Source: Hansfordia pulvinata (lineage: Eukaryota; Ascomycota; Sordariomycetes; Xylariales). Taken from it: 64,000 nucleotides of DNA. Location of the stretch: NCBI GenBank assembly GCA_006538405.1, contig BJKQ01000009.1, forward strand, positions 1,374,001 to 1,438,000, in the 5' to 3' direction. The notes below the pieces were generated by a model. That model worked only from the letters and a program-made list of their open reading frames with translations. It was not told the DNA's origin and searched no databases. The translations under genes were made by a program, and so were the position numbers. The first letter of the stretch is position 1. Every line of letters begins with the position of its first letter. Positions 24,571 through 34,373 of this stretch are shown piece after piece.

Positions 24571-25748
24571 CCCTCTCTGTTTCTTGCTCTCTCTCTCTCT
24601 CTCGTTCTCTTGTCTTTCTTCTGGATACGCTCAGTGACAGCTCGGAGATCCTGCGTCGGGTGCGTGTGTGTAGACCTGCAGACGTGGATGGTTTCTCTCT
24701 GTCGTCTAGATGGCGGCAGGCTCGGGGAGGTCTTTGCAACGGCTTGTCTCCGCCGTGTGCGTATGATGATTGCAGGGTGTCGAGCGTCGTGGATGGGAGA
24801 GAAACGAAAAGCGACGCCAGAGCGACGCGCAGCAGAACATCTCCAGACGAGGGCATATAAGGACCTCTCTGCAAATCCACCACCTCCGAGTATGGGCGTG
24901 ACACATTCGTGCCCCTTTCCAGGCCGAAGGGGGCGTCGAGGAGAGTCGTGTCTCAGGGATGGACGTCGACGCAAGGTATCGAGGACGGTACCTCTGGCGG
25001 CGTACTGTCGGATTATTTTACACGCTTGGCCATCAATACTCGCTTGGCTGTCAATCGGGATACGGAACCGCAAGTGTCTCGCAGGCTCTATCTCTGGGTT
25101 ATGATGCAGTAGGGCTGTGATGCTGCGATGCGGTTGTCAATGCGCACCGCCCTTCCCACTGGGAAGGGATACGCACAGGGCTTAATATCGACATCCCGAG
25201 AGCGCAGGTAATGCTGTATTGCTCATGCTATCGAATATTGCCATGCAAGGGCGTTCGCTGTCCAGTGCCTAACGCGCGCAGGCGGTCTCCCCCCTACTGC
25301 CTCTGTGAGACACCCAGCCCCAGAACAATGTCTCGAAATGCTTCCCCGCCGGCATTTCAGTCCCTGGCTGGCGTTCATCGCGGAGGCTGATAGGCCACAC
25401 GAACCTGTCAGGGCGAGTCTGTTCCAGCCCATGCCCCCCGTACTCTCGTGCGCATCTGCTGCGCATGTCAGGGGCGACCAGAAACCGCGGGCGAGCTGTA
25501 CACACCTCGCATGGTGCGATAGCAGCTGGATGTCCCCGGCGGTCAAGTTCAGACCACGGTCAAGTGAAAACGGGTCTTCGTCGCCCCCGTCGCGAACCTT
25601 CATGTCTCCTGGAGGCAGGCGGGAGCCTTAATGGCGGCGCTGTGCGGATGGGTGCGAAGAATTGGAGGCAGACTCCACCCACAGTTCCTGAATGCCTGTT
25701 GAGAGCCAAGCCACCGACTGCCCCTCTTGGGCCATGACTGCGATTTCT
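24571..25748. other. Spacer with But2-gene promoter, no supported gene
   Basis: A pyrimidine run (CT repeat, about 24587-24605) lies just upstream of the But2-protein start. The remaining frames show no domain. The segment ends at GCGATTTCT, the left target duplication of the MITE. Confidence 0.55.
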
Positions 25749-26178
25749 CGCAGACTCTAAAGCTACACACCCTCGGAACAGAGCTAGGCACCCCCTTGCA
25801 TGAATGATTGGCTCACAGCTCTTAAACCCCCTTTTTGTCTCCACCTCTTAGTCAACATCATGTATTTTGAATTGAGTACATTTAGAGCTTCTTTCTTAAG
25901 TACTCTATTCAGCCTTTTCTCCCGGCTACCAATTTGAGTGTTAAAAAGATAGGGAAAGATGTGGACTCGCGCACTCGAGGTCCAGACTTAAAGGAGGGGA
26001 GGACCCTCCGGAGGGGGACCCCCTTTAAGTCGCCAGACCGACGTGCAAGACGCTGTTATGATTAGTAGGTAAATAAAGTACTTAGAGTTTTGCTATAAAA
26101 GGTATAAACAAGTAGCTTCCCACCTGAACTTAGGGGTGCCTAGCTCTGTTCCGAGGGCGTGTAGCTTTAGAGCCTGCG
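25749..26178. mobile_element. 430-bp non-autonomous Mutator-like element (MITE) with 46-bp terminal inverted repeats
   Basis: The ends 25749-25794 and 26133-26178 are inverted copies of each other over 46 bp with two mismatches, both A/G transitions. They are flanked by an identical 9-bp direct repeat GCGATTTCT (25740-25748 and 26179-26187). Long terminal inverted repeats plus a 9-bp target duplication are the signature of Mutator-like elements. The interior is AT-rich compared with the flanks, has no coding capacity and contains an imperfect palindrome (about 25985-26031) with arms GACTTAAAGG/CCTTTAAGTC around CCCTCCGGAGGG. The perfect target duplication and nearly identical ends suggest a fairly recent insertion. 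Confidence 0.88.
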
Positions 26179-26187
26179 GCGATTTCT

Positions 26188-26897
26188 GCCCTCCCGGCCC
26201 AGCGGCGGTGGCGGAACGGGCGGTGGCGCGCGCTCGGCGGCGATGTCGCTGGCAGGCTGCCTTGCCGCCACGTTTGCTGCCGCCGTAGCTCCTCCCGATC
26301 ATTCGGGGCTCCCGCGAGCATTGGGCTTCTTCAGGCTGCTTGGTGTCGCTGCTAAGCGACCGTTGTGGCCAGTAGTTTCGCGCATGGTGACCAAGCGGGC
26401 TTATTGCCGGGCATCACTTGGCGTTGGAGTGAAAGATTCGATTTTGGCGACGCCCTCTGAGCGAAGGCGCGTTGAGGACTGCTGCGACCAGCCCCGTCAA
26501 GAGGTTCTCCCATGTCCTGTAGACGAGGTAGGTGACTTTGGCATACCCTGCATTGTAGGTGGAGATGTGACTGAATTTGTGAATGGTAGAATGCGCCGAC
26601 ACCCTCCACGGGCTGCGGTGCCGTGTTGGGCTTCGCACACTTCAACAGACGAGTTTGCATTTTCTACCATGGGCTGAGTCGGCTGGAGCGCAACATACTG
26701 CCATGTACCCATTGATAGCAGGCGTCTCATTCTCGGATGCTACAGCCCTGCTCCTGCTTGCGTTCGTGAGCGAACACGCCAATATCCGGGGAGATTGAAA
26801 CCGCCATATTTGGAATGAGGAGCGAAGGAAAGAAAAGGTCCATCTTATTATGCGTAGATACTATGTAGGTAGGTAATGTTCTATGCGCTGGAGATGC
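26188..26897. other. Spacer between the MITE and the small secreted protein gene
   Basis: An open frame of 144 codons (plus 26243-26677) overlaps three minus-strand frames of similar length. None has a recognisable domain, so none is called. The last 100 bp are the 3' flank of the next gene, with a GTAGGTAGGTAA stretch. Confidence 0.5.
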
Positions 26898-27527
26898 CTA
26901 CTCGGACGAGATCATGAGGCCACCGTCTCTCTTCACCCTGTTGTCGACAATCTGCTTGACCAACAAGAGCACGTCCAGCGACTTCTGCACCAGCCACTCG
27001 GGCGTGATGAAGTCGACCTTCAGCTTTTCGCTGTAAAATTCCGCAAGCGCCTCCATGGCGTCCTGGTACTTGCTCGACATGTTCTTGAGCACCTTGGCCT
27101 TGTCGAGGCCGCCCTGGGCGACGACCCTCTTCGCGCAGTCTATCCACGAGGGTTCCTTCGACAGCGCCATCGCGTATGTCATGTCATTCTCCTTCAGCGT
27201 GTCCTGGAGCTCGGCCGGGATGACGGTGTGGCCTGACATTAGCTGGGTAGGCATGACCGTCATGGTCATGGCGATCTGTAGGCTGCTCAGCGCGGCATCG
27301 TCGGGCGCCCCCAGGCGCGTTGTTTCTTTGAGGCCGTCGATGATCCTCTTCGGATCCACCTGGCACTGCTTGATATCCTGGAGAACGCAGGTTGTGGCCT
27401 CCTCGGGCACCACCAGGACACCGTTCTCCTTGTAGGAGCAGTCGGTTCCCTGTGCCAAGGTGTCCTCGCACTTCTTCGGGAGTCCTATGGCCGTTAAAGC
27501 GGCGACTACAGCGTGTGAGAATTGCAT
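26898..27527 (-). CDS. Small putatively secreted protein of unknown function
   Basis: The single-exon frame is open further upstream, but the best start is the Met at 27527, which gives 209 residues. The N-terminus MQFSHAVVAALTAIGLP resembles a short signal peptide. Upstream in-frame sequence is Arg/Pro-rich (CCG repeats) and looks like leader. The protein has five Cys (in KKCEDT, TDCSY, TTCVL, KQCQV and IDCAK). The rest is a mostly helical region: RIIDGLKETTRLGAPDDAAL, EWLVQKSLDVLLLVKQIV. I recognise no family. The helical Asp/Lys-rich body and few Cys do not look like a hydrophobin or CFEM protein. Secretion is inferred only from the N-terminus. Confidence 0.6.
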   Translation of the reverse strand: MQFSHAVVAALTAIGLPKKCEDTLAQGTDCSYKENGVLVVPEEATTCVLQDIKQCQVDPKRIIDGLKETTRLGAPDDAALSSLQIAMTMTVMPTQLMSGHTVIPAELQDTLKENDMTYAMALSKEPSWIDCAKRVVAQGGLDKAKVLKNMSSKYQDAMEALAEFYSEKLKVDFITPEWLVQKSLDVLLLVKQIVDNRVKRDGGLMISSE

Positions 27528-28761
27528 CTTTGACGATCGGCTGTGAGGCGACTGCAGGTCCGGCGGCGGCGGCGGCGGCGGTGGTGGTGTCGGTTGGCTT
27601 TGCTCCCGTCGCGAGGCCGGGCTCTCGGACACTCTTAAGAGCACCAGCGACGTCGGGGCAGACCGCGTCGCTTGTGCTCTCCCGGGCCGATGAGCTATTA
27701 AAAGAACTCTCGACAAGACGGCGCAGTACATACAGGCCTCGCCATCACAGGCAGGGCGTGGCAGGCTAGAAGGCAAAAGGCAGGGCGGTCGGCCCAAGTG
27801 GGTCAAAAGGGGCAAACAGCTTTAGCCGACTACCTATACCCGTAGCCGGCCGTACAGTGAAAGAGGTCTGCGTCGAAGGCGTCTTGTTGGTATCGAGAAG
27901 GTCAAGCCGTTTCCCGCTCAGAAACCAAGTCCTCTTTATCCGGCAGACATGGAAATTGCTTCGGGCTTCGGGTGGGAGATATGTGGGCAAGTTCGCCCAG
28001 AGTGGTATCCAGAAATATGTGCAGCTTCGAGCGCCCCTCTGGTGGCGTCGATTTCTTGCTGCGTTACCGGGTCGCGTCAAGGATCTGATCCTGGAAAGAC
28101 CGCCGCAGTTGGTAAGCGCCTGCTCGGCCGAAGGGCAGAAGATAAGAGTGGCGGCTCGCCATCGAGACGCTACACCAGCAGCACAGAATCGCAAGCCCGC
28201 AAACCAAGCAGAAGTGAGCACACGCAAATGCCCCCCAGCGGCCGTCAGCCCCCTCACCGGCGGTCAAGGGTTGAGCACGTATGGGCTATGATGCCAGAGC
28301 ACGGCCAGCAGGTCTGCTGACATGTGTGCCACTCTGCGCGTGGACAGGCTACACAGTGGCACAGGCTCGCGCAGGGCCGTGAGATGGCGCCCGGTCTCAC
28401 GGTGTCCGGTTCGCCTCCCGCGTCTTCCGGCCCATTGGCATCGAATGCGCCGGCAAGTTCAAGCAATTCTTTCGGCGAGGAGCGGGAAGGGAGCACTGTG
28501 CATCGCGACCGTGTATGAGGCTTCCGCATGGCCACTTTGTCCGATACGGAGTTAAGTCTAAGACACCGTACCGTCGTCGAAGCCCACAAGACTCAATGTA
28601 GCAAGGAAGCGAAAGCCGAGGCTCTGAAGCGTTCACTTCACCGAGGCTTTGTTCTGGTACAGCAGAGCGATATTAAGTGATTCTCCCAACCTTGGGAGGT
28701 GCTCCAAGTTCCGATGCCCGTCGGATTCATCGTCATCATTAAGTCTATGGGGTATTTTGGG

Positions 28762-28798
<37 letters not shown>

Positions 28799-28813
28799 TT
28801 ATCTCTCTCTCAG

Positions 28814-28856
<43 letters not shown>

Positions 28857-28884
28857 CTCTCTCTCTCTCTCTCTCTCGTGTGTC
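27528..28884. other. Spacer with a CT/AC microsatellite, no supported gene
   Basis: Promoter of the small secreted protein gene (a GGC/GGT triplet stretch lies about 30-60 bp upstream of its start) and 3' flank of the receptor gene. No supported coding region. Confidence 0.55.
28763..28877. repeat. Compound microsatellite (CT)n-(AC)n-(CT)n
   Basis: About 50 bp of CT, then about 39 bp of AC, then about 25 bp of CT repeats, just past the 3' end of the rhodopsin-domain gene. Likely length-polymorphic. Confidence 0.95.
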
Positions 28885-30511
28885 TCAAACGCCACGCGAA
28901 CGCCGCCTCAGCGGCCACTCGGCAAAGTGCGACTCTATGCGGATCGAGTTCCGGACCCAGACGCCGCCCCGCGACAGTCTGCCGCTGTCCACTCCCCCAC
29001 TGCCACCTCCTGCCCCTGGCCCCGCTTCCGGGCACGCGGGCAGGGGCTTCGAGACGACGTACGTCGGGGTGGGCTTCAGCAGGCTCCTGGCCGGCGCCGG
29101 CGCCGCCACCGCGTGGGCGGAGTGAGAGGAGGACGGCGGCGGCGGCGGCGGCGGGATGTCGACCGCGGAATCGCCGTCGTAGTCGAACTGCTTCTGGTCG
29201 CAGATGTCGAAGCCGGGCAGGCCGTTGACGTGGCCCCGCCTATTGTTGCCGTCGTTGTTGTTGTTGTTGCGGTGGTGAAGGTCCCACGACCCGCGCTTGC
29301 CGCGCGACCGCAGGTACAGGGGCCGCAGGGTCGGCCCGCCGATGCAGAGCATCGCGACGGCGATCTCGACGCCGGACCAGGCGAAGTAGGAGACGGAGTG
29401 CACTGTGGGGGAGAGCGGGGCAGAATGAGTTAGTCTACTGCCATGATAAGAAAGAGAGAGAGAGAGAGAGAGAGAGGCGTCTCTCGCGGTTTAGTGACTT
29501 ACTGGTGTAGTTGTGGGCGCCGAGCTGGGAGACAAAGACGGTTCTCGCTATGCCGCAACCTCCAGCACTGTGACGATGTTAGTAGTGGGCGACGGCGACG
29601 GTGGCGGCCGGGAGAGGCGCGCGACAGGACCCAAGACTTACATGACGCCCAGGCTCATGCTTCCGGCCAGCATGATCCTCTCCTTCCTCGACATGTTGAG
29701 CGACCAGACGAAGAGCCAGGGGAAGGCCGCGAAGAAGAAATCGCAGACGCTGGACACGACTGTGAAAGCAGGCGGGCGGCTGTTAGCTTGGGTGTTCTGG
29801 CTGGGCTTGGGGGGTTTTCAACAACTCACCACCGACGGCGACGCTCATGGGCTGGATCTTGACGATCCACTCTTCCAGGACGGGCCGGGGGTCGGCGCTG
29901 GCCTTGGCGACGGCGGCCTGGTTCCAGAGCATGACGGACAGGGCGACCGAGGCCGACGTCACGGCGGCGGCGGCCACCCACAGGGCGATCTTGTGCCAGC
30001 GGATCTGCACCACGCGCACGAGGAAGAGGCCCAGCGACAGCTTCGCCACGGCGTTTCCCAGAATGGAGAACCCGTTGGCCAGAAACGCGCAGAAGATGGT
30101 CTTGGACGCCCCTCGACGCTGAGCTCCCAGGCGTCCCGGCCCAGCCCCGACAGGACGGACAGCTGGAGGAAGATGGCGAAGAAGAACAGGAACACCTGTG
30201 TTCAAGGGGCATTGTTAGCCGTGTGCGCTCGTGGACAATTTCTCTTCTCTCTGGCAATGATTTGGAAGAACGGTGTTGGGCAGAAGGTGAAGGGGTTGTC
30301 GATGAGAGGAGACGTAAAAGAAAACCAATTGAAGAGAGAGAGAGAGAGGATAAAAAAAAAAAAAACTTACCCAGGTCCCTGCGTACATGTGATCCTCTAA
30401 GCCGATAAATCTGACGATGCACGTCCGGGTGTAAAGCCGCAAGACGACGAGGATGAAGACGAGGGCGGTGATCGCCCACACGGCGACGGCCAGCTGCGCG
30501 CCCGGATTCAT
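28885..30511 (-). CDS. Fungal rhodopsin-domain (Pth11-like) seven-helix membrane protein, frame broken by one base
   Basis: Five exons: complement(join(28885..29402,29503..29567,29642..29759,29830..30195,30371..30511)), all with GTAAGT or GTGAGT donors, give 402 residues if one base is added. Seven hydrophobic segments are visible: AVAVWAITALVFILVVLRLY; FLFFFAIFLQLSVLSGLG; AVAKLSLGLFLVRVV; IALWVAAAAVTSASVALSV; VSSVCDFFFAAFPWLFVW; AGSMSLGVIAGGCGIARTV; GVEIAVAMLCIGGPTLRPLY. The order and the final PTLRPLY are typical of the fungal rhodopsin domain in putative GPCR-like receptors. The tail holds an Asn run and a Pro run. In exon 2 the frame shifts after RDAWELSVE at the CCCC of 30109-30112; one extra C/G makes it continuous with ASKTIFCAFLANGFSILGN. 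The intron at 30196-30370 carries purine and poly-A runs and that at 29403-29502 a GA repeat. Confidence 0.8.
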
Positions 30512-31510
30512 CTTGGAAGAGGCAAGCAAGGCATCAATCAACAACGACGACGACGACGACGACGACAAGGGGGGGTGGAGCGAAGAAGGAAAAATCAAAA
30601 TAATCAATTAGTCAGTCAATCAATCAACCAAGAAGCAGAGCAAAAGACCAAGCGAGTCACAGGTGGGCGAGCAGCCCGTTCAAGAGTCTTTTTTACATGT
30701 CGGCCGAGACGAGCCGTCGCCCATTCGATCGGACGGGGGAGGGACGTCAGACGGGACGGGGCTGAGAGGATGGGGATGTGGCCAACAACAGCAACAACCG
30801 GGGCCCCTCGTATTAAAAATAGAAGGCCGCCTGCGGTCGTGGGAGGGGACCTCTGGGTTTTCTTCGTCGCCCCCGCCGCCCGCCGACTGTACGTACGGAG
30901 TACTGTGCTGCGGGCGCCGCGGCGGTGTCTCGAAGGGGTCCCCGGGGCGAGCGGGCAGGGGCTCGTCCTTTGCCTCCCACGCCGCACGCACGCGTCTGAC
31001 GAGGCCCGTCTGTTTTCTGCCCGCTTGGTTTAGGCGGCAGAGGGAGGCCGTGGCTCGAGGGAAGGATCGCTCTCCTGCTGCAGCCGCCACGCAGAGAATA
31101 CTCGTGAGCGCTGCGAAGGAAGGATCCGTTCTGCGCGCGGGCTGTCCTGATCCCACGGGAGCCTTCTGGAACTCGAACCGCCTCTTCCACGCCTCCTCTC
31201 CTGCCCCGAGTGACACAACTCGGCGGCATCTCCCTCCCTCCCACCACTGGGATGAAGGGTGTACGACTCGAGGAGGGTTTTCACAAGGCGCAGGCGCCTC
31301 TCTCCCGTGCCTCTGCGCGCAGACACCCGCGAGGGAGGCGGTGGCAAAGGTCTCCGTTCCCCGTTTCAACACTCGACGCACGCAAATGTCAAACACCCAT
31401 CTCCTCTGCCGTTGTAGATCGGACTCATCCCAGATCATTGCGCTCCTCCGTCCGGGGTCTTTGACACATGGAGCGGCTGGCCGCGAGAAGGCTAGGAAGT
31501 CGTTTTCAAG

Positions 31511-31551
31511 GCCTGCCTACCTGCCTACCTGCCTGCCTGCCTGCCTGCCTT
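31511..31551. repeat. Tetranucleotide tandem repeat (CCTG/CCTA)
   Basis: About ten copies of a CCTG/CCTA unit in a spacer. Confidence 0.9.
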
Positions 31552-32540
31552 GCATCCAAGCCAAGGGCTACTGCACCAGGCGCCATGGCTCTGTCGTATC
31601 TATCCGTTGCGTGCGTACAGAAGGCCGCCGCCGTGCCGGCTGGCTCTCCCCTCGGTGTCTGTGTCTCGCCATCTGTGGGGCAGTCCCCGGCAGTCCTGCA
31701 GGCTTGACGCCCTCGAGTGGAGTGGCGGGGAGTCGGCTGCAGTTTTCCACTGCGGTGGGGATCCGGGGCGAAACGCTTCGCTGCTGGATGGCTGGGTGGT
31801 GGGTGACCGCGGCAACTAATAACATAATCGTGGTGCGCCCATTACAAGATAATACCCTCGCAAGGTGGGACGGCGCTTGCTTCTCTTGATATGACGAGAC
31901 GAATCTCACTGCCCTGAGACATTTTGTTGTCCCCCGCTATCGAGGCCTTTCGGTCACTGCGCGTCGGCTTTGGTCTCGATACGTCATGGGTTTAGCCGCA
32001 CGTGAGAGCAGATTGACAGCCCAGGTGCCGGTTCTAGTGGAGGCATCTCCATTGACGTCTGTCACTGAAGCTGGGGGAATACTCGTACTGCGAGGGATTG
32101 CTTTACTGCGAGCCCATGTACGCTCTCTGTGTCAGGGCCAGCGTCGCGTTTCTCTTGGCGCATTGTGAACCGCTTGTGTGCAGCCAGCGATGGCCATAGG
32201 ATCGATCGAGTGTCTGCATTGCCAATATGCGGGTTCCTTTTCGGCATTCGGCTAATGTGAGGAGTCGAGCAGGCAGGGCAGGTTTCGGTTTCTGGGTTGG
32301 TCCCAATATCGTAGCCGGAAAAAAAGGGGAACAGATAAAGGAAAAGCAGGGCAAAAGATCGATATGGGTACTTGGGCAGCCTCGATGGACACGTTAGAGG
32401 AGAGACGGCTGTGTCGCAATCGAGCCTAATGTAGTAGGTACCCTACATGCATGCTACATGTACCTAAGCCCAAGGACAGTCTGCATTGGGAGGCGACCTT
32501 TCCTCCATTCCCGAGCTTGCAACACTTTGTGAACCTGTCT

Positions 32541-32573
32541 CTACATGTACATGTAGTCTACATGTACATGTAG
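32541..32573. promoter_or_regulatory. Two perfect 16-bp palindromes, CTACATGTACATGTAG, one base apart
   Basis: The copies at 32541-32556 and 32558-32573 are identical and each is self-complementary. Related single sites (GCTACATGTACC) occur about 90 bp upstream. They lie about 440 bp before the asparaginase start. The symmetry and exact duplication suggest either paired protein-binding sites or a slippage-prone repeat. Confidence 0.4.
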
Positions 32574-33012
32574 ATTCCTATCTGGTTTTCGTCAACTGGA
32601 GATGCAGGCTGACCACCATCGAAAGCTGCTACGAATCTGTACCTACAGGCGTGTCCCGTGCAGCTTGAGCCCGGCCCTCGGGAACGTGGGGGAGCACCCG
32701 GAGCGGAGATGCGGGGGAGGGACACCCGGGCGGGAGCGCTGTGGGGGCGGTTCGACGCCGGCCGCTGCTGTCCGCATCCGGTGGACGGCCACCTGCAAAG
32801 ATGTGCCCTATCTCCTGTCATGAGGTAACTCGGAGGTACCAAGACCAACATCAACAACATCACCAACACATAAGAGCTACCTACGTCTTGCCGGCTGGCT
32901 CTGCAGCGGACGAGACGAGACCACCCTACGAATCCCCCCATCCCCCGCCGCCACCTTCGATCCGACCCCGTCAGGACGGGCATCTCAGCACCACGCATCC
33001 CATCCGCGCGCG

Positions 33013-34373
33013 ATGCGTCTCACGGCTGCCCTGCTGGCGACGGCCTGGGCATTGGCGGCGGCCGACCCGAGCCCGCCGGCCCGGCTGCCCCTGGTCGTCA
33101 ACACCTGGGGCGGGCCCTTCACCGCTGCGACCGACGCCGCCTGGGAGGTCCTCTCGCGGCCGGGTGGCGGCACCGCCCTCGACGCCGTCGAGGCGGGCTG
33201 CGCGGCCTGCGAGGCCGCGCAGTGCGACGGCACCGTCGGCTTCGGCGGCTCGCCCGACGAGAACTGCGAGGTGAGTCCGAGCCGCCAACGTGGACCTGCA
33301 TCATGTACTCGAGGCAGCCAGCTGGTTATCCCAGGGGGATTTTGGTCTTTCGGCCCATATGTACAGTTGAATTAATTCTCTTTTCAATCTTCCCAATGTG
33401 TCACTAAGTGGAAAAAAAAAAAACACAGACAACCCTGGACGCCATGATCATGGACAGCAACGCGATGAGGTCGGGCGCCGTCGCGTCGCTGCGGCGGGTC
33501 CGCAACGCCGCCGGCGTCGCCCGCGCCGTCCTCGACCACACGGAGCACAGCCTGCTGGCAGGCGACCTGGCCACGGCGTTTGCCGTCGCCAACGGCTTCC
33601 GCGAGGAGCAGCAGCAGCAGCAGCAGCAGCAGGAGGACGGGGAGATAGGCATTCGCAGCAACAGCCCGGGGCTGTCGACGCCCGAGTCCCGCGCCGCGTG
33701 CGCCCGCTGGCGCGACCGGATGCGCTGCCAGCCCAACTTCCGCGCCAACGTGAGCCCGGACCCGGCCCGGTCGTGCGGGCCGTACGCCCCGCTTGGCCCC
33801 GCGCAGCAGACGCAGACGCCGCTGGGACCTTGGTCAGGAGAGGAGGAGGAGGAGGAGGAGAGGGCAGAAAGAGGACAAGGACAACCCTTCCGCCGCCGGA
33901 GCAGCCACGACACTATCTCGATGATCGCCGTCGACGCCGCCGGCCGCGTGGCCGCGGGCACATCGACCAACGGCGCCGCGCACAAGGTCCCAGGGCGCGT
34001 GGGCGACGGTGCGGTGGCGGGCAGCGGGGCGTACGCCGACGCCGACGGCCCCGGGGGCGGGGGCGGCGCGGCCTGCGGAGCCACGGGCGACGGGGACGTC
34101 ATGATGCGCTTCCTGCCGTGCTACCAGGCCGTCGAGAGCGTGCGGCGCGGCGGGGCGACGCCCCGGGAGGCCGCCGAGGACGCCGTCCGCCGCATCCTCC
34201 GCCGGTACCCGGGCGCCGCCACGGGGGTCGTCGTCGTCGACGCCGGGACCGGGGCGCACGGGGCCGCGGGCTCCGGGTGGGAGTTTGCGTACTCGTGGCG
34301 CGGGCCGGGCATGGGCGCGGCCGAGGTCGTGGCCGTGCCCCCGCTGGAGGCGCCCGGGCCGGGCGAGCTGTGA
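33013..34373 (+). CDS. N(4)-(beta-N-acetylglucosaminyl)-L-asparaginase (Ntn hydrolase)
   Basis: Two exons, join(33013..33270,33429..34373), with a 158-bp intron (GTGAGT...CACAG containing a 12-A run), give 400 residues. A signal peptide ([17 protein letters not shown]) precedes [12 protein letters not shown]. The family core is clear: [45 protein letters not shown] and the autoproteolysis site [10 protein letters not shown], whose Thr (about residue 249) becomes the catalytic N-terminus. The substrate-binding segments are GRVGDG and [20 protein letters not shown]. The enzyme cleaves the GlcNAc-Asn bond during glycoprotein breakdown in the vacuole or outside the cell. Unusual features are a poly-Gln run (about 147-155) and a Glu run plus basic stretch just before the catalytic Thr, in the loop that is normally cut off. 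Confidence 0.92.

Larger units (their letters stand above)
30512..33012. other. Divergent spacer between receptor and asparaginase genes
   Basis: The receptor gene points left and the asparaginase gene points right, so this 2.5-kb segment holds both promoters. GAC triplets lie just upstream of the receptor start (about 30546-30566), a CCTG repeat at 31511-31551, and twin palindromes at 32541-32573. Open frames up to 408 codons (plus 30663-31889) are low-complexity, overlap frames on the other strand and show no domain. Confidence 0.55.

Noticed and set aside
25749..26178. Solo LTR or hAT/Tc1 element for the inverted-repeat element
   Set aside because: Long inverted (not direct) ends with a 9-bp duplication; Tc1 elements give TA and hAT elements give 8 bp.
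25749..26178. RIP as the source of the two mismatches between the MITE ends
   Set aside because: The transitions are not in the CpA context typical of RIP.
30109..30112. Programmed ribosomal frameshifting as an explanation of the broken genes
   Set aside because: Three unrelated genes with no common slippery heptamer or stimulatory structure; a missing base in GC runs is simpler.
30663..31889. 408-codon plus-strand frame in the spacer
   Set aside because: Low-complexity, crosses the CCTG repeat, overlaps equally long frames on the other strand and shows no domain.
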